From: an uncultured Oscillospiraceae bacterium
Lineage (GTDB): Bacteria; Bacillota; Clostridia; Oscillospirales; Acutalibacteraceae
Direction: 5' to 3'
NCBI GenBank assembly: GCA_900543395.1
Contig: UQQT01000003.1
Coordinates: 21,807-85,806, forward strand
DNA: 64,000 bases
Shown here: piece after piece, positions 1 to 8,476 of the stretch
How positions within the stretch are numbered: the first letter of the stretch is position 1
How the letters are laid out: each line of letters starts with the position of its first letter
The notes under the pieces: generated by a model
The model's database searches: none
Told to the model about the DNA's origin: nothing
Seen by the model: only the letters and a program-made list of their open reading frames with translations
Translations under genes and position numbers: made by a program

Positions 1-1
1 A

Positions 2-1696
2 ACCGTCGTCGTCGAGGATATCGACTGCGCCATAGAAATGGCGAGAAAATATAAGAACAGATTTAAAATAGTCACGCTCGACGGACAGGTCATAAACACG
101 GGCGGTTCGATGACGGGCGGAGCGAAGATAAAAGGTGCGGGCTTCCTTACGAGACAGAGCGAAACAGAGACGCTTAAAAAGGAGCTTGAAAATAAAAACG
201 CGCAGGTTTCAGAGTGCGAAAAAAAATACAAAAAAGCCAATGAGGAGCTTTCAAAAGAAAATGCTGAGCTTGAATCGGCAAAGGCGGAGCTTTCGTCATT
301 GCAGGAGGATAAAATACGTTCGGATTCCTCATTGAATTCGGCGAAAAGCAGATATAATTCATTAAAAGATAATATAGAAAATCTTAAAAAAGAGGAAAAA
401 TCGGCACAGGAAAGACTCGAAGCGCTACGCCTTGCAAGTCTCGAAGCAAAAAAACGAGAGGGCGAGATTACCGATTCTCTTGACGAAATTCAGAAACAGC
501 TTGAAAATCTTAATATAGACCGTGAAAAGCTGACCGCAATGCGCGAGGAGATAAATTCGAAAATTTCCGAGATTAACGTGGTTATCGCATCCGATTCAAG
601 GGATATAGAGAATCAGCGCGAGCTGATAGCGTCGCTTGAAAGCCGAAAGAACGGTCAGTCTGACAGACTTAAACAGCTCGACGGTGAAATTGCCGAGTTA
701 AACGAAAAGAACAACAGCCTTTTTGAGCGTATAGAGTCTCTCGAAAACGAGATTCTCGGTGTCAGAAAGCAGAAAGAGGACGCAAACGAGATTGTCTCCT
801 CGCTTGTTAAAGAGCGCGATATGTGCGATAAGAACGTAAGCGAATTAAGAGTTTCCGAACGCGAGAAAAACGATGAAAAAGAAAGGCTCGCAAGCGAAAT
901 AGTACGCCTTGACTCGAAAAAAACCGCTCTTGAAAAAGAGCAGACGGACACGCAGAACAAGCTTTTCGAGGAGTATAAATTAACCCGACGCGAAGCAGAA
1001 GAGCTTGATATTAATTTAAAGAATGTTCCTGAGGCGAAGCGCGAGCTTTACGACGTGAAATCAAAAATAAAATCACTGGGAAACGTAAACGTCGCGGCGA
1101 TTGAAGAATACCGAGAGGTGAGCGAGAGATACGAATTTATGAAAACCCAGCTTACCGACGTTGAGAAGTCGAAAGCCGAGTTAATTAAAATGATAGACGA
1201 GCTGACCGGCAAAATGGCGGAGCAGTTCAGAGACCGTTTTAATATTATAAACGCGTGCTTTAAGGAGACTTTTTCGGCTATATTCGGCGGAGGAAGCACG
1301 GAGCTTATTCTCGAGGACGAAAACGACATATTGGAGTGCGGAATCGAGATAAAGGCTCAGCCTCCCGGAAAGAACGTTAAAAACATAAGCCTGCTTTCCG
1401 GCGGAGAAAAGGGACTGTGCGCAATCGCCCTGCTTTTTGCTATACTTAAGGTCACGCCGACACCGTTCTGTATTTTCGACGAGGTTGAAGCGGCACTTGA
1501 CGACGTTAACGTTTTGCGGTATGCTCAGTATGTACGCAGCATGACGGACAAGACGCAGTTTATACTTATAACACACCGCCGGGGAACCATGGAGGAGTCC
1601 GATATCATGTACGGCGTTACCATGCAGGAAAAGGGCGTTTCGAAAATACTCGAGCTTAAAACCTCGCAGATGGCAGAGGAACTGGGACTTGAATAA
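2..1696 (+). CDS. smc: Chromosome segregation protein SMC, 3' part (5' end outside window)
   Basis: C-terminal part of SMC, the ATPase that compacts and separates chromosomes together with ScpA and ScpB. The frame is open from base 2, so the gene begins before the window. The first residues are the end of the hinge domain, including the GSMTGG motif. About 330 residues of charged, heptad-like coiled coil follow. The C-terminal ATPase half then appears, with the signature LSGGEKGLCAIALLFA and the Walker B stretch FCIFDEVEAALDD. The window holds roughly 560 residues, about half of a normal SMC, and the N-terminal Walker A half is upstream. ftsY follows after 19 bases, an arrangement common in Firmicutes. 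Identification is secure. Confidence 0.97.
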   Translation, partial: TVVVEDIDCAIEMARKYKNRFKIVTLDGQVINTGGSMTGGAKIKGAGFLTRQSETETLKKELENKNAQVSECEKKYKKANEELSKENAELESAKAELSSLQEDKIRSDSSLNSAKSRYNSLKDNIENLKKEEKSAQERLEALRLASLEAKKREGEITDSLDEIQKQLENLNIDREKLTAMREEINSKISEINVVIASDSRDIENQRELIASLESRKNGQSDRLKQLDGEIAELNEKNNSLFERIESLENEILGVRKQKEDANEIVSSLVKERDMCDKNVSELRVSEREKNDEKERLASEIVRLDSKKTALEKEQTDTQNKLFEEYKLTRREAEELDINLKNVPEAKRELYDVKSKIKSLGNVNVAAIEEYREVSERYEFMKTQLTDVEKSKAELIKMIDELTGKMAEQFRDRFNIINACFKETFSAIFGGGSTELILEDENDILECGIEIKAQPPGKNVKNISLLSGGEKGLCAIALLFAILKVTPTPFCIFDEVEAALDDVNVLRYAQYVRSMTDKTQFILITHRRGTMEESDIMYGVTMQEKGVSKILELKTSQMAEELGLE

Positions 1697-1715
1697 TAAA
1701 CAGGAGTTGAAATAA

Positions 1716-2849
1716 ATGGGATTATTTAAAAAAATAAGCATGGGTCTTAAAAAGTCGAGAGACAAGATGTCGGGAGCTATTGACGATATGCTCGATTCCT
1801 TCGACGAATTTACCGACGACCTGTATGTGGAACTCGAGGAAATACTCGTTATGAGCGACGTAGGCGTTGAAACCGCCGCGCAGATCGTTACCGAGTTAAA
1901 GGAGAGAGTAAATAAAAAGAATCTGAAGTCGACAAAGCAGGCTAAGGACGAAATTAAAGATATCGTCGCGAAAATGCTTGACGGCGGAGAGGACATGGGG
2001 CTTATCACCCAGCCGTCGATTATACTTGTAATCGGTGTAAACGGAGTCGGAAAAACAACGTCCATCGGCAAAATGGCGGCTATGTATAAATCGCAGGGCA
2101 AAAGGGTTCTGCTCGGCGCCGCCGATACATTCAGAGCCGCCGCGATAGACCAGCTCGACGAGTGGGCTAAGCGCGCGGACGTCGATATAATAAAGCATAA
2201 AGAGGGCGCGGATCCCGCCGCAGTTATATTCGATACGATACAGGCGGGTAAGGCTCGTATGTACGACATAATTATATGCGATACCGCAGGCAGACTTCAT
2301 AATAAAAAGAACCTTATGGAGGAGCTTGCGAAGATTTACAGAGTTATAGACCGCGAGCTTCCGTACTCCGACCGCGAGATCCTGCTCGTTCTCGACGCTA
2401 CGACGGGTCAGAACGCCGTAAATCAGGCGAGAGAATTCATGAACGTAGCGGAGCTTACGGGTATTATTCTTACAAAGCTTGACGGAACCGCGAGAGGCGG
2501 AGTCGTTCTGGCAATCAAGAACGAGCTTAAAATTCCCGTTAAATTTATAGGCGTCGGCGAGGGCATCGACGATTTACAGCCTTTCAATCCTCAGGCGTTC
2601 GCGCAGAGCCTGTTTGAGGAAATGCCCGATAAAATCAATGATGACGAGGTGTTACCCGTATATGAACAACCGCTTGAATACACTCCGATCGAGGAGAGCG
2701 AAGAAGAAAAAGCAGTCAAGGAATTTTTCAAAGAAATTGTGGACGCTGTTGAAGTCGGCGGACAGGACGGCGTATCAGCTGACTCTGACGGACAGGGAGA
2801 TATTGCCCGAGGAGCCGAATCCGATGACGGCGATAAGGAAGGCGCTTAA
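1716..2849 (+). CDS. ftsY: Signal recognition particle receptor FtsY
   Basis: GTPase receptor at the membrane that docks SRP-ribosome complexes for co-translational insertion. 377 residues. A short helical N domain is followed by the G domain with the P-loop GVNGVGKTTS, DTFRAAAIDQL, DTAGR and TKLDGTARGG, and the family's closing DDLQPFNPQAF near residue 297. Start ATG 1716 has a GGAG about 10 bases upstream. There is no long acidic N-terminal A domain. Instead about 77 extra residues (301-377), rich in Asp and Glu, follow the normal end of the protein. The last 26 bases overlap a small ORF in another frame. The core call is secure; the role of the acidic tail is unknown. Confidence 0.96.
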   Translation: MGLFKKISMGLKKSRDKMSGAIDDMLDSFDEFTDDLYVELEEILVMSDVGVETAAQIVTELKERVNKKNLKSTKQAKDEIKDIVAKMLDGGEDMGLITQPSIILVIGVNGVGKTTSIGKMAAMYKSQGKRVLLGAADTFRAAAIDQLDEWAKRADVDIIKHKEGADPAAVIFDTIQAGKARMYDIIICDTAGRLHNKKNLMEELAKIYRVIDRELPYSDREILLVLDATTGQNAVNQAREFMNVAELTGIILTKLDGTARGGVVLAIKNELKIPVKFIGVGEGIDDLQPFNPQAFAQSLFEEMPDKINDDEVLPVYEQPLEYTPIEESEEEKAVKEFFKEIVDAVEVGGQDGVSADSDGQGDIARGAESDDGDKEGA

Positions 2850-3024
2850 ATCGTCGTTTGAATCGATAAACCGCGACAGACGCGCTCCCGTAAAGATTTC
2901 GAAGAAAATACGAAGCCGTATCCAGCTCAGAGACGTTCTCAACGGTATAGAGCCGACGCTCGGCAAAATTGCATCGACGGCTAATTTTGTTTCCAATGCG
3001 CTCGGAAAAGGTGATATCGTATGA
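2824..3024 (+). CDS. Small basic protein, unknown (66 aa), overlapping ftsY and rdgB
   Basis: Not recognised. ATG 2824 lies 9 bases after a GAGGAG sequence that sits inside the ftsY 3' end, and the ORF overlaps ftsY by 26 bases. Its stop forms an ATGA overlap with the rdgB start at 3021, the usual sign of translational coupling. The product is Lys/Arg-rich in its first half (KKIRSRIQLRDVLNGIEP) and shows no membrane segment or Cys motif. Without it there would be a 171-base gap in an otherwise tightly packed operon. Base and codon pattern resemble the neighbours. I infer it is real, but only a homology search would settle it. The same frame is also open upstream of 2824, but that part is a shadow of ftsY. 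Confidence 0.6.
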   Translation: MTAIRKALKSSFESINRDRRAPVKISKKIRSRIQLRDVLNGIEPTLGKIASTANFVSNALGKGDIV

Positions 3025-3611
3025 AATTCTTAATCGCTACTCATAATGAGCATAAATGTATTGAGTTTAAAAGAATTCTCGCCCCTCTCGGCATAGAAGC
3101 CGTCAGAAGCGAGGATGTAGGAATTACGCTTACCGACGCGGAGGAAACCGGCGAAACCTTCAGGGAAAACGCGAGAATAAAAGCGGAATCCGGCTGTAAG
3201 GAGAGCAATATGGTCTGCGTTGCGGACGATTCGGGGCTTGTTGTCGACGCTCTCGGCGGTCGTCCCGGCGTTCATTCGGCGCGATATGCGGGCGGTCACG
3301 ACGTTCCTTATGACGTTAAAATCAACACGCTTTTAAAAGAACTCGAAAATGTGCCTAAAGAGAAAAGAACTGCGAGATTCGTAAGTGCGGTATGCTGTGC
3401 TTTCCCCGACGGCAGGATTTTAGAGGTCGAGCAGACGTGCGAGGGATACATAGGCTATGAGCCGAAAGGCAAAGGCGGATTCGGATTTGACCCGATATTC
3501 TATGTCGGCGATAAGAGTTTTGCAGAGCTTTCCGGCGAGGAAAAGGACGCCGTAAGCCACAGGGGAAAGTCACTTCGTCTGTTCAGCGAGAAAATCAAAG
3601 ATTATATTTAA
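3021..3611 (+). CDS. rdgB: XTP/dITP diphosphatase (RdgB/HAM1 family)
   Basis: House-cleaning enzyme that hydrolyses non-canonical purine triphosphates (dITP, XTP) to the monophosphate and pyrophosphate, keeping them out of DNA and RNA. 196 residues, the family's usual length. The N-terminal nucleotide-binding motif is visible (MKFLIATHNEHKCIEFK, matching the T/SxNxxK family pattern). So are the acidic VADDSGLVVDALGGRPG block, GFGFDPIFY, and the C-terminal SHRGKSLR. The start overlaps the preceding small ORF by 4 bases, and yhbY follows after 10 bases, so this is one transcription unit with ftsY and yhbY. Confidence 0.95.
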   Translation: MKFLIATHNEHKCIEFKRILAPLGIEAVRSEDVGITLTDAEETGETFRENARIKAESGCKESNMVCVADDSGLVVDALGGRPGVHSARYAGGHDVPYDVKINTLLKELENVPKEKRTARFVSAVCCAFPDGRILEVEQTCEGYIGYEPKGKGGFGFDPIFYVGDKSFAELSGEEKDAVSHRGKSLRLFSEKIKDYI

Positions 3612-3621
3612 GAGGTATAAA

Positions 3622-4041
3622 ATGACAAGTAAAGAAAGAGCCGCGCTCAGAGCGCAGGCAAATAAATTAGAGGTGCTGTTTCAGTACGGCAAGGGCGGAC
3701 TCTCGGACGCTCTTATAGAGGCGACCGACGGCGCGCTGAATACACGTGAGCTTATCAAGCTTAAAGTTCTCGTCGAAACTTCGCCCGACACGCCGAGACA
3801 GGCGGCGGATAAGCTGTCGGAAGCTACGGGCGCCGACGTTGTCCAGGTCATCGGCGGAGTAATCGTGCTGTACAGATATAATCCCGAGCTTCATAAAAAG
3901 ACAGAGAACAGAAGCGAATCGAAAAAACGCATTTCGAGGTTTGAGGAAAAGCCCGTCGTGAAGTCGAAAAAGGCTTCAAAAATGGAGAAACAGAGACGGC
4001 TTGCCGCCGCGGCTAAGCGAGCAAGGAATGCAGATAATTAA
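3622..4041 (+). CDS. yhbY: YhbY-type RNA-binding protein (CRM domain)
   Basis: CRM-domain protein of the YhbY family, thought to bind ribosomal RNA during assembly of the large subunit. 139 residues. The CRM fold occupies about residues 1-95, with a strand-helix pattern and the GGVIVLYRYN end typical of the family (usual GxxxvLyR). A basic tail of about 45 residues (KKRISRF, KKASKMEKQRR) extends beyond the usual length of about 95-100 and probably adds RNA affinity (inference). SD AGAGG precedes ATG 3622. It is last in the smc-ftsY-rdgB cluster; the next promoter starts within 10 bases of the stop. Confidence 0.88.
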   Translation: MTSKERAALRAQANKLEVLFQYGKGGLSDALIEATDGALNTRELIKLKVLVETSPDTPRQAADKLSEATGADVVQVIGGVIVLYRYNPELHKKTENRSESKKRISRFEEKPVVKSKKASKMEKQRRLAAAAKRARNADN

Positions 4042-4044
4042 TCC

Positions 4045-4073
4045 TTGACTACCGCGTTCATTTGTGGTAAAAT
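4045..4073 (+). promoter_or_regulatory. Sigma-A promoter for the T-box/nadD operon
   Basis: TTGACT (4045-4050), a 17-base spacer, then TAAAAT (4068-4073) with an upstream TG (extended -10). It lies immediately before the T-box leader. Pattern match only. Confidence 0.75.
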
Positions 4074-4080
4074 CATTTTC

Positions 4081-4332
4081 AAATAGGTATATTTAAAGGC
4101 AATGACGGAAACAAGGCGTATTCGGGTCTTTCAGAGAATCGGCGGACGGTGCGAGCCGACAGCGATGCTTACGCGTATAACTCATTCCGGAGCTCCGCGT
4201 CTGAAATCATAGGACACGGCGTTTGATCCCGTTACAGATCTCAGAGAGCGGATTGATTATCCGCTGAATTTGGGTGGTACCGCGGATATTTATTCGTCCC
4301 TTAGGACTTTGTTCCTGAGGGATTATTTAATT
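4081..4332 (+). ncRNA. T-box leader, Leu-type specifier CTC
   Basis: tRNA-sensing riboswitch. The stem I apical part shows the AGAGA bulge (in tcAGAGAatcgg) and GGTGCGAGCCG. The candidate specifier is CTC (Leu) at 4181-4183, followed by A and then TTCC, which pairs with GGAA at 4107-4110. The K-turn-like GGAGC follows. The T-box core GGGTGGTACCGCGG is at 4272-4285, where TGGT would pair with an ACCA tRNA end. A terminator hairpin follows at about 4297-4322 (TCCCTTAGGAC / GTTCCTGAGGGA). It is known for the family that an uncharged cognate tRNA stabilises the antiterminator and allows read-through. leuS is the fourth gene downstream, which agrees with a Leu specifier. Confidence 0.93.
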
Positions 4333-4343
4333 CGGAGGCATAT

Positions 4344-4955
4344 ATGAGAACCGGTATTTTCGGAGGAAGCTTTAACCCCGTGCACAACGGTCATATCTAT
4401 CTTGCCGAGCGTATGTCCGATATAATGAAGCTTGACCGGCTGTTTATAATTCCCGCGCGCGTTTCTCCGTTTAAAGAAGATAACGGCGGTATTTCCGATT
4501 CGGACAGGTTTAATATGTGCCGTATCGCTTTCGGAAAATACGATAAATATTTCGTTTCGGACATTGAGATTAACAGAGACGGCAAAAGCTATACCGTCGA
4601 TACCGTCCGCGAGTTAAAAAAAATATATACGGACGACGAGCTGTTTTTGTTCATAGGCTCGGACATGCTTTTAAGCTTCGATAAATGGAAGGATTATAAT
4701 ATAATCCTCGATAACGTAACGCTGTGCGCAATGAGCCGTGAGAACGGTATCGGTTATAATGAACTCGAAGAGTATGTGCGTTTTGTTATAAAACGCCCCG
4801 AAAAAATTATGATTTGTCCCGTTTCGCCGCTGGAGATAAGCTCAACACAGGTCAGACAATACGTAAAAAACGGGTGCGATATTTCTAATCTCGTACCCGA
4901 GGGCGTAAAGGAATATATTGAGAGGCGGGGGTTGTACCGTGAAAAACAAGTATGA
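4344..4955 (+). CDS. nadD: Nicotinate-nucleotide adenylyltransferase
   Basis: Joins nicotinate mononucleotide to AMP from ATP, giving deamido-NAD in NAD biosynthesis. 203 residues. The nucleotidyltransferase start GIFGGSFNPVHNGH is intact, with (H/T)xGH as HNGH. The C-terminal ISSTQVRQY corresponds to the ISSTxIR ATP-binding motif. SD GGAGG lies 6 bases before ATG 4344, directly behind the T-box terminator, so expression should follow leucyl-tRNA charging (inference). It overlaps the next gene by 17 bases. Confidence 0.95.
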   Translation: MRTGIFGGSFNPVHNGHIYLAERMSDIMKLDRLFIIPARVSPFKEDNGGISDSDRFNMCRIAFGKYDKYFVSDIEINRDGKSYTVDTVRELKKIYTDDELFLFIGSDMLLSFDKWKDYNIILDNVTLCAMSRENGIGYNELEEYVRFVIKRPEKIMICPVSPLEISSTQVRQYVKNGCDISNLVPEGVKEYIERRGLYREKQV

Positions 4956-5514
4956 AACATACAGAGCGATTCTTCGTGAAAAGCTCGACGAATACAGATA
5001 CGTTCATTCCATAAACGTATCGGAAACGTCTGCCGAGCTTGCGAGAAAATACGGTGCCGACGAAAAGAAGGCGTATGAGGCGGGACTTCTCCATGATATT
5101 ATGAAGAATGCCGATAAAGAGGAAACGTTCGCCCTGTTCGAAAAATACGGAGAGAAGCTTACCGAACTCGAAAAGAAAAGCCCTAAACTCTGGCACGCGA
5201 TAGCGGGGAGCGTTTACTGTAAATACGAACTCGAAATCGACGACGAGGACGTTATTTCCGCAATCCGTTACCATACGACGGGACGCGCCGGTATGACGGA
5301 GCTTGAAAAGGTGCTGTTTACGGCCGACTTCATTTCCGCAGACAGAAACTATAACGGAGTCGAGGAGATGCGCGAAAAGGCGCAGATAAGTCTCGACGAA
5401 GCCATGACTGAGGGGTTAAGATTTACGATAGACGAGCTGTGCAATGCTCTCAAGCCGATACACCCCGATACGATTGACGCATATAACGATATATTATTGA
5501 AAGGAATTGAATAA
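4939..5514 (+). CDS. yqeK: HD-domain hydrolase YqeK (predicted diadenosine tetraphosphatase)
   Basis: YqeK-family HD phosphohydrolase, known in Firmicutes as a symmetrical Ap4A hydrolase. 191 residues from GTG 4939. Metal ligands are visible: H in YVHSINV, then GLLHDIMK (HD), and a second His region IRYHTTGRAGM. GTG 4939 follows the purine-rich GAGGCGGGGG; a TTG at 4918 is also in frame but has no SD. The nadD-yqeK-rsfS order is the standard Firmicute arrangement. It ends right at the rsfS start. Confidence 0.9.
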   Translation: MKNKYETYRAILREKLDEYRYVHSINVSETSAELARKYGADEKKAYEAGLLHDIMKNADKEETFALFEKYGEKLTELEKKSPKLWHAIAGSVYCKYELEIDDEDVISAIRYHTTGRAGMTELEKVLFTADFISADRNYNGVEEMREKAQISLDEAMTEGLRFTIDELCNALKPIHPDTIDAYNDILLKGIE

Positions 5515-5868
5515 ATGGACTCATATTCACTTGTTGACAAAATAATTCATGTGCTTGATAAAAAGAAAGCAGAAAAAATAAAGGTTATTAAAATTGACGA
5601 GCTCACCGTTCTCGCAGATTATTTCATAATCGCTTCGGGTACGTCAAATACTCACGTGCGTTCTTTGTGTGAGGATGTTGAGGATACCGTTTCGTCCGAA
5701 CTCGGCATTGAACCGAGAAACATTGAGGGTAAGGCTACGGGCTGGATCCTTATAGATTACGGCGACGTTGTTCTTCACGTGTTTACGCCCGAGCAGAGAG
5801 CATACTATGACCTCGAAAGATTGTGGTCGGATGCCGAGGAGCTCGAATTTGACGATATCGAGAGCTGA
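5515..5868 (+). CDS. rsfS: Ribosomal silencing factor RsfS
   Basis: Binds ribosomal protein L14 and blocks joining of 30S and 50S subunits, lowering translation under starvation. 117 residues, the normal size. The family core is clear: LADYFIIASGTSNTHVRSL, EPRNIEGKATGWILIDYGD, VLHVFTPEQRAYYDLERLW. The SD-like GAAAGGAATTGA lies at the end of yqeK and the start ATG 5515 directly follows that gene's stop. It sits in the Leu T-box operon just before leuS. Confidence 0.95.
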   Translation: MDSYSLVDKIIHVLDKKKAEKIKVIKIDELTVLADYFIIASGTSNTHVRSLCEDVEDTVSSELGIEPRNIEGKATGWILIDYGDVVLHVFTPEQRAYYDLERLWSDAEELEFDDIES

Positions 5869-5901
5869 TTTTAGTTATATAATTCGTAAGGAGAATAGAT
5901 A

Positions 5902-8307
5902 ATGTACTACGATTTTAAAACCGTCGAACCCAAATGGCAAAAGAAATGGGAGGAGTCGGGCGCGTTTCACGCTGTCGATAATTCCGAAAAACCGAAATTT
6001 TACGGTCTTGTAGAGTTCCCTTATCCCTCCGGTGCGGGTATGCACGTCGGACATATAAAGGCGTACTCGGGACTTGAGGTTATTTCGAGAAAGAGAAGGC
6101 TTCAGGGCTATAACGTTCTTTTCCCGATAGGCTTTGACGCGTACGGACTTCCCACGGAGAATTATGCTATAAAGACGGGAATACATCCGAGAAAAGTTAC
6201 CGATATGAATATTGCAAAGTTCTCCGACCAGCTTAAGAGAGTCGGATTCTCGTTCGACTGGACGAGAGTAATAGACACCACTCAGGAGGACTATTACAAA
6301 TGGACGCAGTGGATATTCCTTAAAATGTTCGAAAAAGGTCTTGTTTTCAGAGACAAGACTCTCGTAAACTACTGCCCGTCGTGCAAGGTCGTTCTTTCCA
6401 ATGAGGACTCGCAGGGCGGTCACTGTGACATCTGTCATTCCGAGATAGTTCAGAAGTCAAAGGACGTATGGTATCTTCGCATTACAGAATACGCCGACAA
6501 GCTTTTAGAGGGGCTTAACAGAGTTGATTATCTGCCGAATATCAAGCTTCAGCAGATTAACTGGATAGGCAAGTCCACCGGCGCGTTCGTTGATTTCAAG
6601 GTTAAGGATACGGACGAAAAGCTCGAAATATACACTACCCGTCCCGACACTCTTTTCGGCGTAACATTCATGGTTATGGCTCCCGAGCATCCTCTTATCG
6701 ATAAATATAAGGATATGATTTCGAATTTCTCCGAGGTCGAGTCGTACAGAGCCGAATGCGCTAAAAAGACGGAGTTTGAGAGAACACAGCTTGTAAAGGA
6801 TAAGACGGGCGTTCGCCTTAACGGCTTCTCTGCAATCAATCCGCTCAACGGCAGGGAGATTCCGATATTCATTTCCGACTACGTAATGATGGGCTACGGT
6901 ACCGGAGCTATCATGGCGGTTCCCGCGCACGACCAGAGAGACTATGACTTTGCGAAGAAATTCGGCGTAGACATAATCGAGGTTATCAAAGGCGGCGACA
7001 TTTCAAAAGAAGCCTACACGGGCGACGGTGAAATGGTCAACTCCGGATTCCTTAACGGATATACGAATAAAAAGGATTCAATTGCAAAAGTTCTCGATTA
7101 CTTAGAGGAGCAGGGAATAGGCAGAAAAGGCGTTCAGTATAAGATGAAGGACTGGGCGTTCAACCGTCAGAGATACTGGGGCGAGCCGATACCCATCGTT
7201 CACTGCCCGAAGTGCGGAATGGTTCCCGTGCCTTATGATGAGCTTCCTCTTAAACTTCCCAAGATTGAGAATTTCGAACCCGGACAGGACGGTCAGAGTC
7301 CGCTTGCCAAAATCGATTCGTTCGTAAACTGCAAATGCCCGAAGTGCGGCGGCGACGCCAAGCGCGAGACGGACACCATGCCCCAGTGGGCGGGTTCGTC
7401 GTGGTATTTCTTAAGATATATCGATCCGCATAATCCCAATGCCCTCGCAGACCCCGACAAGCTTAAATACTGGGGTCAGGTCGACTGGTATAACGGCGGT
7501 ATGGAGCACGTAACCAGACATCTTATATATTCGAGATTCTGGCATAAATTCCTCTATGATATCGGTGTAGTTCCTTATGATGAGCCTTACGCAAAGAGAA
7601 CCGCGCAGGGACTTATTTTAGGACCCGACGGCGACAAGATGAGTAAGTCAAAGGGCAACGTCGTTGACCCGAACGAGGTTGTTGACCAGTACGGCGCGGA
7701 CGTTCTGAGAACCTATGTTCTCTTTATGGGCGACTATGAAAAAGCCGCTCCGTGGTCTGAGAGCAGCGTCAAGGGCTGTAAGAGATTTATAGACAGAATA
7801 TGGAATCTTCAGGAGATTGTGACCGATTCCGATGAGTATTCGAAAGAGCTTGAAGCTTCCATGCATAAGCTTATTAAGAAGGTTTCGGAAGATATCGAGA
7901 ACATGAAGTTCAATACGGCTATTGCCGCGTTTATGACCGTTCTCAACGAGATATACGACAAGGGTTCGATTACGAAGGGCGAGCTTAAAACATTGCTTAT
8001 CCTCCTTAATCCGTTCGCTCCCCACGTAACGGAAGAGGAGTGGAGCGTTCTCAATTTAGGCGGTACGGTTACCGATCAGTCGTGGCCCGATTACGACGAG
8101 GCTAAGTGCGTAGCCGACAGCGTTGAGATCGTTGTTCAGATCTGCGGTAAGATAAGAGCGAGAATGAACATAGACGTTTCGCTCTCGGCCGAAGAGGTTA
8201 TCGCTCTTGCAAAAGAGGACGAGACTATAAAAGCCGAAATCGCAGGCAAAAATATCGTTAAGGAGCTTTACGTTCCCGGCAAGCTTGTTAATATCGTAGC
8301 AAAATAA
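5902..8307 (+). CDS. leuS: Leucyl-tRNA synthetase
   Basis: Class I synthetase that charges tRNA-Leu. 801 residues, normal for bacterial LeuS. The HIGH box appears as PSGAGMHVGHIKAY. Zinc-ribbon cysteines are present at CPSCKVVL and CDIC, and a second set at CPKCGMV. The CP1 editing domain lies near residues 220-400 (TTRPDTLFGVTFMV), and the KMSKS loop reads DGDKMSKSKGNVVDP. SD AAGGAG precedes ATG 5902 after a 33-base gap from rsfS, so it belongs to the nadD operon. The 5' T-box with a CTC specifier makes a direct feedback loop: low charged tRNA-Leu raises leuS. Confidence 0.98.
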   Translation: MYYDFKTVEPKWQKKWEESGAFHAVDNSEKPKFYGLVEFPYPSGAGMHVGHIKAYSGLEVISRKRRLQGYNVLFPIGFDAYGLPTENYAIKTGIHPRKVTDMNIAKFSDQLKRVGFSFDWTRVIDTTQEDYYKWTQWIFLKMFEKGLVFRDKTLVNYCPSCKVVLSNEDSQGGHCDICHSEIVQKSKDVWYLRITEYADKLLEGLNRVDYLPNIKLQQINWIGKSTGAFVDFKVKDTDEKLEIYTTRPDTLFGVTFMVMAPEHPLIDKYKDMISNFSEVESYRAECAKKTEFERTQLVKDKTGVRLNGFSAINPLNGREIPIFISDYVMMGYGTGAIMAVPAHDQRDYDFAKKFGVDIIEVIKGGDISKEAYTGDGEMVNSGFLNGYTNKKDSIAKVLDYLEEQGIGRKGVQYKMKDWAFNRQRYWGEPIPIVHCPKCGMVPVPYDELPLKLPKIENFEPGQDGQSPLAKIDSFVNCKCPKCGGDAKRETDTMPQWAGSSWYFLRYIDPHNPNALADPDKLKYWGQVDWYNGGMEHVTRHLIYSRFWHKFLYDIGVVPYDEPYAKRTAQGLILGPDGDKMSKSKGNVVDPNEVVDQYGADVLRTYVLFMGDYEKAAPWSESSVKGCKRFIDRIWNLQEIVTDSDEYSKELEASMHKLIKKVSEDIENMKFNTAIAAFMTVLNEIYDKGSITKGELKTLLILLNPFAPHVTEEEWSVLNLGGTVTDQSWPDYDEAKCVADSVEIVVQICGKIRARMNIDVSLSAEEVIALAKEDETIKAEIAGKNIVKELYVPGKLVNIVAK

Positions 8308-8319
8308 AAATTACAATAT

Positions 8320-8363
8320 CGGCGGTATGACGGAATCTGTTTTCGTTTACCGCCGTTTTTTTT
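8320..8363 (+). terminator. Intrinsic terminator after leuS
   Basis: CGGCGGTA (8320-8327) pairs with TACCGCCG (8348-8355) and is followed by eight T. It ends the nadD-leuS operon. Confidence 0.85.
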
Positions 8364-8411
8364 GCATTAAAACAGAATTCATAAATAATTTACAAAATGT
8401 TAATTATTGTG

Positions 8412-8441
8412 TTGACAATCGTAGTATATCTCTTATATAAT
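8412..8441 (+). promoter_or_regulatory. Consensus sigma-A promoter for the dockerin-like protein gene
   Basis: Perfect TTGACA (8412-8417), an 18-base spacer, perfect TATAAT (8436-8441). The downstream gene starts at 8477 with SD GGAGG. Confidence 0.8.
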
Positions 8442-8476
8442 AAATTCGGAACCTTATATATTTCGGAGGGGTATAT

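Noticed and set aside
1181..2269. 362-codon open frame on the minus strand opposite smc and ftsY
   Set aside because: Antisense shadow: Ser/Ile/Phe-rich translation typical of the reverse of GA-rich coding sequence; the plus-strand genes are unmistakable.
2614..2823. Upstream extension of the small ORF inside ftsY
   Set aside because: It lies wholly within ftsY in another frame and has no SD; only the part from ATG 2824 has support.
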